The notes under the pieces: model-generated
Told to the model about the DNA's origin: nothing
The model's input: the letters and a program-made list of their open reading frames with translations, nothing else
The model's database searches: none
NCBI GenBank assembly: GCA_009792885.1
Contig: WMCF01000023.1
Span: 13,344,520 to 13,408,519 of the forward strand
Length of the DNA stretch: 64,000 nt
Direction: 5' to 3'
Source: Eremophila alpestris peregrina
Lineage: Eukaryota > Chordata > Aves > Passeriformes > Alaudidae
In this document: piece after piece, positions 50,977 to 62,600 of the stretch
Layout of the letters: the number at the start of each line of letters is the position of its first letter
Position numbering within the stretch: the stretch's first letter is position 1
Position numbers and translations under genes: made by a program

Positions 50977-53073
50977 ATTCTTTGTGAGAGACAATTTAAC
51001 ATATCTGAGTTACAGTCTGATCCTCAGAGGAGGTGTTTGTATTTATTGTTAGTGTAATTTTTTCAAGTAAGAGTTTATTTTGGAGCTGCAGAATTATACA
51101 GTTATGCACCAGTTACACCTGTTGGACAAATTTCTGCGGTGTCTGTTTTTGTAAAGTAATGCACTTTAAATAGTATGCACCAATTTACTTTTCCAGTGAT
51201 GTGCAATGTTGCTGTTTTGTCTCTTTAATGTTTGATTTCAAATACTTTCTACAATAGCCATAGACCTTTATATTTTTCAAGAGTTGAAATGAATGTACAC
51301 TTGAAATCTAGGCTCTTGAGTGATTCATGAGAACATTAAAGCCAGGTTTGGAATAGGGAATGACAACCCATATTCTCTTCTTCCCCATACTTTATTTCAT
51401 GTCCTATGCTTAAAATAATTTCTTTATTACCTGATGGAAAGCTGATTCCCCCCCCCCCAACCTACATTCAAGTAGCCTTTAGGTAGCACTGGCAGTAGAG
51501 CATGAATATTTATTTTTTTAATCATTAAAAGTAATACTGAAACTTTTAAAATACAGCACCAAAAACCATCCCAGTTTCTGACCTTTTAAAGCTGTCTTTT
51601 CATAATGTTCAGTTTTAAGTTTTGTCGTGAATCCCTTAACATCTTAAATTTCCTACTGAAAGTGTAAGTGTATTTAAACATCCTCCAATTGGATTTTGAA
51701 TATTAAAATTCAAGGGTGTAGTTCTATGTGCTGTAGTTGTAGAATTGCCACACTTTCATTTTCTAAAGTTAAATGGGTATTCGTCAAGAAACTAGTCTTG
51801 CCCCCTCCCTACAGTCATGGTAAATTTTGTGATTGAGTAGGTGTAGAGGCATTTGGTCTTTATAGCACAGTGTTTTGTGACATCATGACCCAAAAGGATG
51901 AATGTTGATAAGGATTTAATGCTTAGATACCTCCAGGAAGAGTCCTGTGCTCTAACTTTTACCCAGATAGCATGAATTGCTAGGGATGGAAGAATTCAGG
52001 GAAAATGTACATACGTAAATTTTTATATTAAAACTGAGGGATTCATAATACAGCTTTTCATAAAAGCAAGTGGTCATGGTTCAACTTAATGGCTGGTAAA
52101 TTGTACTGCATCCCATTACAGCTCCATTTCAAGCACAGAACAAAACCACCTTTCAGTCCTAACTGCCAGGAGGGCTAAGTGCAAAAGTTAAGCTAGCCAG
52201 GTTGGTTCATAAACTGGGCTCTGACCCTCTGAGGGAGACTCCTGTTCTTAGATATATTTTTAGTGTGTCTTTTTTTTCCTAGGCAAATGTTATGCAAAAC
52301 AGGGTACAAGTATGAGTTGAAAATAGGATATGTAGGAGCAGTATGGCCAGTAGATGGATTTCATTACCTTACACTATACTTAAATATTGTTCTGTAGATT
52401 TTTTTGTCTTTATGTAATTAAGCATTAGAGATGAAACTCGTACATCAAGATGTGCTACTTTCTCTTGTTAAAAAGAACAAAATCATCAGCCTACTCAGCT
52501 TTTCAGCATACATATCCTTCCAGTTAAGCTGTTTGTTCTTAGGATTGGAGAGAAATGAAAAAAGGCAGGGAGTGTTTACCTATTTTAGGGTCTGGGAAAT
52601 TAAGGTATTGGAACTGAAAGTCTGGTTTATTATTTAAGACAAATCATCAGTCATGATTGTAGCTTTTGAGAAAATGCTAATGAGGTAATACTGTGTTTGA
52701 TGCTGCTCCTCTGCTCAACAGCTTCCAGCAGCTTGGAGCCAAAACCAGCTGTATAAGACAGGCATCTCCTAAAAGTTAGTGCTCTCAGTGTAGTTTGAGT
52801 CCTGCCAAGAGCCTCACCTTACTAAAGGTAGGAACATTTTTTGTCTAGCTAGATCCTTGCAACTTCTCTACTGCTCTTTGCATCTGCTGATGGTACTGAA
52901 TGGGTTTTTTTTCCCCCTGATACACGTTATTGCCTGTTTGGTTGATATGTAATACCGTACAGAGGATGTTTTTTGCTGTAATTATTCTGAAGACATTGTT
53001 TCTCTGTATTGAGGTCCAGTGTCCAAATATGTTTCTTGCACTCTAAAGTACATTAACTTTTTCATTCTAATTT

Positions 53074-53079
53074 AATAAA
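53074..53079 (+). terminator. TOLLIP: Distal TOLLIP poly(A) signal
   Basis: AATAAA is followed within about 30 bases by a GT/T-rich element (TGTATTATGTCTTTGTTGG), the expected layout of a cleavage/polyadenylation site. Confidence 0.6.
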
Positions 53080-53100
53080 TGTATCATCTGAATGAAAGTG

Positions 53101-54940
53101 TATTATGTCTTTGTTGGAGAGCTCCACAATGTGATTCTTTGTCTATAGATTGATCTAAAGTTCAAGTATTGGTTACTCTCTTTTATTCAGTGTTGAACAT
53201 TGGTTGGCAGATAACACTGGTTCTTAATTTAACCATCTGGTGGGAACAGTAGCAGTAAAATGCTCAAAAGTATTTTAAAAATTCCTCTACGGGTAGGTGC
53301 CTCTTTCTGACTCTTCTACAGCTACTTTCTCAAGGAAATATTCTGGTGTTGCAGGTCTGGAGGACAGAAGAAGGCAGTAGTGAGGCTGCATTGTTTGAAG
53401 GACAGCACTGGAGGGTAAGGGAGGAGGGAAGATCAGCCTGTGGGTATGGAGGGAATGCTGCAGTGTGAAGGACTGAGGACTCTGGATGAGAGTGGTGTCC
53501 AAGTGAGGAGTTATGAAATGGAGCATGTGTGCTATTCCAGCTACAAAACGAGCTGGCTTTACCTGCTAATATGATAAATGAATTTGAAAGATTTGGTTTG
53601 CATAGCATCTCTTTCTAGTCCTGTGATTGCAAAGGTATCTGGGGTCCTCTTAACAGCCATCACCATGCTCAGTGATAATTGTGATTATTAATCAACTGCT
53701 AGTCTGAAGTATTACTGTGGTATCAAACTAACATTTTGGGATTTACTGACCATTCATAGTGTGCTTTTTTTCCTAATCAAGAGGTTTTTTTTTTTTTAAC
53801 AAATTATAATTGAGTGGAATCTTTCACAGCTGATTTTTCCTTGATTTATTTCCTTAATGTATTGAGTACCTGCTATGAATTAAAACTATGTTCAAATTGT
53901 GCTTTTTTTCTAGCCCTTGTTTCTGTCCCAATTTATCATCAAAGGTTACAGTTTGCTTTCACATTTCTCCATTTTGCTATGAGAGATGGGGAGAGTGAAA
54001 ATTCATTTACTTTAAACAAATGTTGGTGTTCTTGTGGCTGCTGAAACATCTATTTAGCATTTTGTATTTTTATTAGCTTTTTCATTTCATTGTTAATCAG
54101 TGATGATGTGTGGGGGTATAAAGAGAAATCAGTGTATTTTGAATTATTAAAACACATCAGAACATCAGTGTGAGCTGGGCCTCTAGGAGAAACACAAATA
54201 TGTGTTTTAAAATAAGAAGGAAAAATAAAAACCCATATTAGAAATCTTCTCTGCAGTTTTGAGTTGTAGCCTACTGAAGACTTGAGCTTTCTCTTCTAGA
54301 TCCTCTGGAAGCTTAGTCAGAAACCCAGGTTAATCTGTTTTCATACAGCAGTATATTTTAGAAGAATTTTCTTTACTATGTTGCCAAAAAACATAATTAA
54401 TTTTGTAAGAACAAATAGACTATACTGGGGTTATACCGTAACTTTTGAAGGAAAATTTGCATATAGATGGGAAAAGTAAATTTATGGAAAACAAGTATAT
54501 TGAAAATTATCTTAGCTACATCTGTGTTTCCATGAATGAGAGAACTACAAAAGAACTGCTTAAAGTATTCAAAGACTTCAATTAGAACATGTTTTTAAAA
54601 CATTTCAGTGTATGAAAAAATGAGAACTTTCTAAGTTTAATGTATTTACCATTGAAAGAGAATGAAAAGATGATTCAATTTATTTTAAAATTATCTCCAA
54701 GTATAAAATAACCCCAGTGAAGGAAAAAGTACACTTTCCATATCTCTGCTGTCCATGTTTCTTTATGGATTATCAGGAACTTAATACTCACAAGACAATG
54801 TTTTTCTGCTTTAAATTTGTTACCTCTGTAATAGTAATCAGTTAAATGTGGAGTATTCAAGTTGATTAAAAATGCTTACAGCTATTTTTAAAATTATTCT
54901 TTAAGTAGTTATAAAAGTGGACATAATGGAGGACTGGTTA
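53101..54940. other. Intergenic between TOLLIP and mucin 3' ends
   Basis: No gene is seen. 53,285-53,530 is less AT-rich with open frames on the - strand but no recognisable protein. A T run lies at about 53,786-53,798. Confidence 0.5.
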
Positions 54941-55660
54941 CAAATCTCTGCCTGGTACAGCTGGGACTCTCCTCTGTGACTACCCCACCTTCCCCAGTGC
55001 CCTGGTTTAATAGGTTCAGGGCTCTGCAAGTGCAAACTGGATGATGAGGACGATGGTTCATCTATGTTTGAAGACTCACTGAGGTGAAGTTCTCCTATGC
55101 ACTGTGTTGAAACTGCTTCCAGAAAGAAGGATGAGGCATTGGTGTAGGAGACCCTCCAGTGAGGGGAACAGAAGGTCCAATTTCCTGGTGAGCCCCACTT
55201 CTGCTTCTCTGGGGGCTGGGTTAGAGATGTGGTGAGGAAACTTTCAGCTCTGGTACTGCCCCTGGATTATTACTCACTACTGCTTTCTCATGTAGGTAGT
55301 GATGAAGTCTGCAGTATGTAGGATGGTCAGAAGGGATTTCAGGGCCTTGGGACACTTGGTTACTGTGGGATCAGGAGCATGAGTTCTTTATCCTTCCAGT
55401 TGCAGGGAATGGTGAGGGAAGAAAGAAGAAGAACCAGCAGATCAATACTTGGTGGCAACAGCTGGGGTACACCTATCTCAGAGAAAAGCATCTTTGCACA
55501 AGGGTGCTCATTGAAGTGAGCATTAAACTGGATTGAAGGGGGAAAGGGCTAAACCCAGGCTTGCTGGACATAAGCCTGGTGGCCACGCATTGGTGTTGGA
55601 CAGATGGAGTGGTAGCAAGATCCTTCACACTGCGGGTGTGTGAGTATGCTGGAGCACATT
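54941..55660 (+). mobile_element. CR1 LINE ORF1 remnant (esterase-like part)
   Basis: In broken frames the segment spells the landmarks of the CR1 ORF1 esterase-like domain: LDYYSLLLSHVGSDE near 55,258-55,302 and FQGLGTLGYCGIRS soon after. The flanking DNA also follows the order I recall for the 5' half of avian CR1. Many stops make it inactive. It is isolated from any 3' end, so it is a 5' fragment left by deletion or an old internal piece. Confidence 0.6.
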
Positions 55661-56239
55661 TGAAATACATACAGTACACACAGCATGAGGAACAAACTAA
55701 AGGAGCTTGAAGTGAGCAAGGAAGAGGAGTTTTTTCATCTTTGTACCTTTTATGCCAGTGGGAAGAGCTATTTGGACATGGGTGTGGGAATTTTATCTAG
55801 TCCTGGAAGAGGGCTGTATTCCCTAAGACGGCTAGAGAATATACCCCTCTGAATCAGAAAACTTACTGATGCCACTCATTGGACTCTCTGTCATTTAGGT
55901 AACAAAGATGGTTGTTGGACAGTCACAGTAACTGAAAAGTACTGAAAATTTTATTGATCAAATAAAACAGCTTTGTCCCTGTTTTTGAGATATGTTAGGA
56001 CCATTATGTATATAAAAAGCATATTCAATAATGATTTCACTAAGATTAAGGAGTGCAATGTAGCTGCAGTGTTTTCTTGCTTTATTTTTTAGGCATCCCT
56101 TAATTCTTTTTTACCCCATATATAGGTTTTGTGATAAAGTATGTATTTGCATATATCTAAGTTACATGAGGTATTTTGCAGTCATCTGTTTTTACTCTTC
56201 AATACTGTAACATTAAAAAAAAAAAAAAACCCAAACACT
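55661..56239. other. Intergenic, no gene recognised
   Basis: This is short AT-rich spacer up to the mucin poly(A) region, with an A run near 56,215-56,229. Confidence 0.5.
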
Positions 56240-56259
56240 ACAATTTAATTGACTTTTTT

Positions 56260-56265
56260 TTTATT
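56260..56265 (-). terminator. MUC5B: Mucin gene poly(A) signal
   Basis: AATAAA on the - strand lies about 118 nt after the stop codon. It is followed by a TTGTAGTGTTTGGG and poly-T element, a good GU/U-rich downstream element. Confidence 0.6.
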
Positions 56266-56382
56266 ATTTTTACAAGTAAGACACGAAAAAGGAATGCTGA
56301 AGAAGGAGCACAAGTTAATCCGGGGAAGACAAGATTCCAGCTTCCCTAGAGCGTCTGCTTTCTTTTTCCAGTGATCACATCC

Positions 56383-56644
56383 TCATCTGAATAACCATTG
56401 GGAACCAAGTGATACAGCCTGTTGCAACTGGGAGTCATGTTTTACAGATTGTTGGAATTGGGAGTCCTGTGCTGCAGTGGTTTGTGAAGAGCAAGCATTC
56501 ACACACTGACAGTTTTCCACGAAGACATAGTTATAATTTATGCTGGTTCCATTTCGGCAAGTCAGGGTCACCTCTCTTGTTTGGGTGCTGAGTTCCTGGC
56601 AGCAACCACAGTTGTGTTCCATCTGGTTTGCTTCAAGAGAGTAC
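56383..56644 (-). CDS. MUC5B: Mucin last coding exon (cystine knot end and tail)
   Basis: It encodes YSLEANQMEHNCGCCQEL through VENCQCVNACSS, completing the CTCK domain whose disulfides dimerise mucins. The acceptor is ACACAG and the first base completes a Met codon. After the knot comes a Gln-rich tail of about 33 residues with an imperfect repeat (DSQFQQSVKH / DSQLQQAVSL), then TGA at 56,385-56,383. One N-glycosylation sequon (NGT) is present. Confidence 0.92.
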
Positions 56645-59600
56645 CTGTGTTCCAGTGGGGAAAAAAATGCATCTCGTTAAAAACATACAGAAAACCCCCT
56701 CAGTGATTTTTGTTTTGGGAGGGTTTGGTGGTTTGTTTTTTTTTTTTTTACATCCTCTTTTCCTCCATCACACTTACGAATGTGATTTTTGTTACCTTTG
56801 CGTTAAATAGTGAAAGTGTTCTTGCTTCCGCTGAATCCTATTCAATTTAGTGAAATCATATATCACATTTATTGCTATTCTGTGATCATAGAACTGCGTA
56901 GGTTGGAACAGACCTTTCAGATCATTGAGTTTAAGCATTAACCCAGCACTTTCCAGTCCACCACTAAACCATGTCTCTAAGTGCCACACCTGTGTGCCTC
57001 TTAAATACTTGCAGGGATGGTGACTCAACAGCTTCCCTGGGCAGCATATTCCAGTGCTGGACATTTCAGTGAAGAAATATTTCCTAATATCCAATCTAAA
57101 TCCCTCCTGGTGCAACTTGAAGCCATTTCCTCTCATCCTTTCACTTATTACCTGGGAGAAGAGATCAACTCCCACCTCACTATGCCCTCCTTTCAGGCAG
57201 TTGTAGAGAGTGTGAACATCTGCCCTGAACCTCCTTTTCTCCAGATTAAACACCTCCAACTCCCTCAGCTGCTCTTCAAGACTTGTGCTCCAGGCCCTTC
57301 CCCAGTTCTGTTTCCCTTCTCTATACATGCTTCAGCCTGTCTTTCTTTCTCTGAGAGGCTCAGAACTGGACACAGGACTCGAGGTGTGGCCTCACTACAG
57401 CTGAGTACATTGTCCTGGTGCTGCTGGCCTCACTATTGCTGATTGAGGCCAGGATGTTCTTGGTCTCTTGGTCACCTGGGCACTGCTGGCTCATGTCCAG
57501 CTGCTGTCACCAGCAGCCCAGGTCGTTTTCCACTGGGCAGCTTCCCAGCCCCTCTGCCCCAGCCTGTAGCACTGTCTGGGTTTGTTGTGACCCAAGGGCA
57601 GGATGCAGCAACTGAGCCTTTTTGAACCTCACACAGCTGGAGCCCCAGGGAACATCACTGGTAACTGTCCCCCGGCTGGAGGTAACTCCACTCAACACCA
57701 CTCTCTGGGCCTGGCCATCCAGCCTTGTTTTACACAGTGAACAGTACATCTGTACAAGCTATGAGCTCCCAGCTTCTCCAGGGCAATGCTGTCAAAAGCT
57801 TTACAAAAGTCTGGGTAGACAATATCCACAGCACTTTCCTTATCCCCTAAGTGGGTCACCCTGTCATAGAAAGAGATCAGGTTGGCCAAACAGCAGCTGC
57901 CTTTCCCAGACCCATCCTGGCTGGGCCTGATCCCCTGTTCACCCTGTATGTACACTGTGATCACTCTTAAGATAATCTACTCCATGTCCTTCCCTGGTGC
58001 CAAGGTCAGGCTGACAGGCTTGTACTCCACTGGATCCTATTTCCAAACTTTATTGTAGATGAGCATCTCATTTGCTGACCTGCAGTCACCTGGGACCTCC
58101 ATGGTTAACCAGACTGCTGACAAATGGTTGAAAGTGGCTTTGTGAGCACTTTATCCAGCTCCCTCAGTACCCCCGAGTGATAAATTAACTTGACAGACCA
58201 GTATAAAGGAAGCAATAAAGATATGAAATTAATTTTTAGAACTTACATTGAGGAGCCGGGACAAGTTCCTTCACAATATGACATCTCAACAGGTTCAGGA
58301 GACTCACAGTCAGCATGGCGGATCACAGTTTCCTTGGTGTAAGGCTTGCAGGCTTTAGCTTCATAAAAAAAAGGGGAGGAGAGAAAATATACTTCAGTTC
58401 TCTAGTTCTGAACTAAAGGAACTGTAAACCAGTTTCAAAGTGTTTGTTGTCTGGTTACTGAGAATCTAGGTGATGGGTTGGATATTGTGTAATGTATATG
58501 GAGTTGTCAGATTATTGTTTGATTTCAGCTGTAAAGAGCTTTTGGAAGATAATGCAGAGGTCTGAGCATTGCTGGTTTGATTTATGGCATTCAGTATCAG
58601 GAGAAAAAAAATTGTGTTTTTCTTTTAAGTAAACAGTGAAACACTGGGTCTTCTTTAATAGACTGTGTGAAAACAGGGTGAGTGAGGAATCCTTCCATCC
58701 ACTCAAAGATAGTTACAAGTTGAACAGAGTGCTCTTCAGGCAGGACACATAAACACAGCATTACTTACGTTTACATATTTTGCAGCAGCCATCAGATGTA
58801 ATCTCTGCTTCGTCCTTTGTAAAAGTAAAGGAGGAGGATTTGTATTAGTGCACAGATGACAATCATGAATAAGAATACACATTAGCACTACTGATACTAC
58901 AGGCTTCTCTGTGATGAACCCTGAATGAAACAATGGATGACTTACTGTCCTCAACATAGGAGTCTTGAATACTTGTCGCCTCATAAGAAAATACTATGCT
59001 TTTCTTATTATTAATCATAGAGCAAGCCTACTTTCATTCTTAAGACATTCCTGCAACTTCAGTGGAAGTGATTTGTTGTATTCTTCATTGTCCCTCCTTG
59101 TTCATTTAAACTGAATTCAGTCAATGAAAAATGGATTAAAACTTACAGGATCGCACTCTTCGGGTTCGTACACAGGGCATACTTTTTTAGTTTGGACTGC
59201 AACAAACTGATCTTCAATTTTTTCACATTTGTAATGGCTGCATTGATCGAGTGGCAGGATCTCGTTAACCTAAGATTTGATAAGAAAAGCAAAAGTTGAG
59301 ATCAAGTATGTCTGAGCTAATTAAGTTCTCACTCCTCAAAGATTCTCAGATGCTTCTGAACTTCTTTCAAGTGGCAAAAATGAAATTCTGCAAACTGTAC
59401 CTAGCTTGAAAGTTTAAATCCTTGCTCTGAACACTTAGACCATAAATTAGAAACCATTGCTCCATTAGCCACAAAAATCAAGAATTTCATTCCAAATAAT
59501 GTTCAACTCAAAAAGCTGATATGTTGTTTGTCAGAGTAATTTTAGTATTTTGTTTTTACCAGTAAGGGACATGAGTTGACTCTTAGCTGTTCTAACTCAT

Positions 59601-62600
59601 ATGGGCTAACAGATCTGAAAACGAATACTTACATTGAGCACATGAACAGTGTCGTTACTGAGTTTGACTTTGCAAGCTACTTCAATACACTTCCCGCAGC
59701 ACTCTCCTTCCTCAACCATGTATTGGTAAGCCTACTCAGAAAGAGATGAAGGAGAAAGTATGTTCAGTTGGTGATGGAGAATTCTAGTCTTGCTGTAGCT
59801 GAGTGGGCAGCGTGGAGAACCTGAACTCACCAGCGGGCAAGATGTCTCACACTGGACTGTTTCACATTGCATAATGTTTGCATTAGTCTCTGGATCTTTC
59901 TCAGAACTGCAGGTACACTTCTTGCATGAATCGATTACTACTGACTTTCCAACCTGCAAGACAGAAAAAAAAACCCCAAAAACATTCAAATGCCAACAGT
60001 TTCTATATAATATAAAGGCAGGGTTGAAAGCTGAGCACCATTAAGGTTGCTGAAATGCAAGTACAACAGTTCTCAAATTCTCTTTTAACATGGAGGTTTT
60101 TTGGCTTCATGCCTAGCAGGAAAGCTCATATTAAGAGGAAACTAAATGAAGCAATGTAAAAGCAGTAAATTAATTAAACTAAGACTAGTTTGTACTGTCT
60201 AATTATTTTACCAGCTTTTCAATGTTCCATTTAAGAATATTTTTTCTCTGTAAGTTATGTTCAGTGGTTGTAAAACAATTATAATTTTAAAACAGGGATT
60301 AAAATAAGCCTGTAGATAAGCAGATACATAAGCAGAGATCTAAATTTACATAGGGATTTTAGTCTTTCTGAAATGTATCCGCAAAGACTCTAGTGCTAAT
60401 ATTTAAATTATGAGTTGCTGACCTAAGTACCTATTTTAGCAAAAGGGTTTAGGTATCAATTAAATAAAAAATGTTAGGGTTTTTGTTGTGTTGTTGTTTT
60501 TTAAAGTTCTCTGGGCTTATTTCAAAGAGCAATCAAGTTTGGGCTATTCATCAAATTGTCTGGCAAAGTCATTAGTTACTAATGTGAGAGGAAGCTTAAA
60601 AAGAAAGTACATCACTAAAAATTGTATAGTCTTGTTTTATACTATTTGTTCTGTAACAAATTTAATTTTGACTTTACCCAAAAACTTCCAATTGAGGGCT
60701 AGAGAAAAGCCCCCAAAAACATGTACTGAGAAAAGAACTTTCTCAAAGACTTATTTTGGTAGAAGGGACATACTTTTCACCTCCAGCAGTATACTGCTAC
60801 ATCATTCTTACCGTGTACAGTGTTCCATTAATCACACAGACATCAGGTATTGGTTCTGAAAAACAAAACAAAACATGAATTTTGGAATAACTTAAATTGT
60901 GAGACATCCTGAGAAGTCAAAATGTTACCAGGTTTTGTTAGTAACACAGAGTATGGAAAACTTGAATTCAATCCAACTATGTGCTTAGACTTCATATATA
61001 GTGTAGCTGAATATTAAAGTGAAGTTCCATCATTAAAATTAGCTGGAAGAGTTGGAGAGGAATGGCTTCAAACTCGAGCTATGCCTGAAAAATCCCTTTT
61101 TTGCCCTTTCAATATCTGGTTCAATTAAAATTAAATTAGTTGTTTCCTCTTTGAACCCTAGGAGTCCAGTGATATATACAAAGATGCTTCAGTTATTGAT
61201 TCTTTATGACCTTTCAGAAAATGGCTTCTATAGAAGATTGACTCTGCGGAAAAAGCTATTCCTACTGTGGTAATGTAAATCTGACAACATGGCAGAACCC
61301 ATCTAAGTCTTTCACAGAACTGCTTCAAACTTGCCTGTTCCTTTGTTTTGACTTTCCTTTCTCAGGCTTAATTTATGGATACTCTTTTCTTTTTATTCTT
61401 TTGCACAAGTATACATACATAAATGCATATATATAAAAGTTTATGTTTATAAATAAACTAATATAACTAGGATTTTTTTTTATTTTCATGAGCATCTGGT
61501 GAGAGTGTAAGTTAATTATTACTTTTCATACACTTTCAATTCAGTTACTGATTACAATTCACTTTGTACTATTGCTTACTGTTGCTTGGTCTTGTGGTTA
61601 ACTGTTAAGCTTTTTAGTGACTTATGTTTGTGTATTTTAGTTTAGTTGCATTTAGGCTAATGTTTTGTGCTCCAATATTCCATTAATAACATGAAAAGAT
61701 GCATTGATAACATTTATAATTATAGGTACAGAGATAGCTGAGCTCCATAGACCAGTGAATGTTCAAAATATTATTCTACCCTCCTACCCATTCTCTCAGC
61801 AAAGTTAAATGAAAATAACATTGTTTTTTTAAAACAAAGCTTTAATGCTTATTTAGCCAAAAATCATTGTGTGTTCTCTGAGACAGAACAATTTAAGAAA
61901 GGTATTGATGTTATTGTGAAGGACTTCCTTAGATATTAATGGAAGTGCAAATGTAATTTACTGGAGTGTACAGTGTGGTATTTATAGGTGTATTTTTAAT
62001 ACTTACGGCATTCAAATTCAGGACAGCATGGGTCTTTCTGTGGTAGTACAGCCATGGAAACAAATCCTAGGTCACAAATTGTCTGCTGAGCTGTTTGGCA
62101 TGGGAGCGGCTGGCATTGCACAGTAGTGGTGAGGGAGTCACAGACACACTTCTGGCATTCATCTATCCACTCCTCTCCAGGCTGAAAACATGTAAATCAT
62201 GTATTCTTAAATGCTTCTTCATCCTAGTTGTTCAGTTTTAACTTAAGATACACTCTCAAAATTAGTAGGAAATTCAGATTGGAGTTGTCTTAGCACATCA
62301 TTTAAGAGCAGGTATGCTGAGAATAACCACATAATTTTCTTCGTTATAAAAAGAAGGGTATTTTACATTTCATGGCTAGTCTACTTATATCTATGAAATT
62401 TAAATTACTTTTATTAAAACCAAAAGTCCCTGCCATGGTCTTAGTGAGCTTTCCACCTAGATATTACTTAAAACTCTGGTAATGCCAGGTCAAATAACTG
62501 TGTGCTATCAGGTCAATTTTTACATGACCAACTTTGTTATTTAGATCCATAGAGGTTTGAATTGGCTGCTAAAGGACAGAAATTGGTCCGGTTTTGCAAC

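Larger units (their letters stand above)
49848..53100 (+). other. TOLLIP: TOLLIP 3'UTR (inferred extent)
   Basis: This AT-rich stretch has no splice sites or ORF of note. It contains (CTTT)5 at 50,129-50,148 and a nine-C run at 51,450-51,458. Possible poly(A) signals AATAAA lie at 50,971-50,976 (short form) and 53,074-53,079 (long form). Human TOLLIP also has a long 3'UTR, which supports the distal site. Confidence 0.65.

Noticed and set aside
56792..57442. 178-codon (-) and 141-codon (+) ORFs in the mucin intron
   Set aside because: Both are frames of a CR1 copy.
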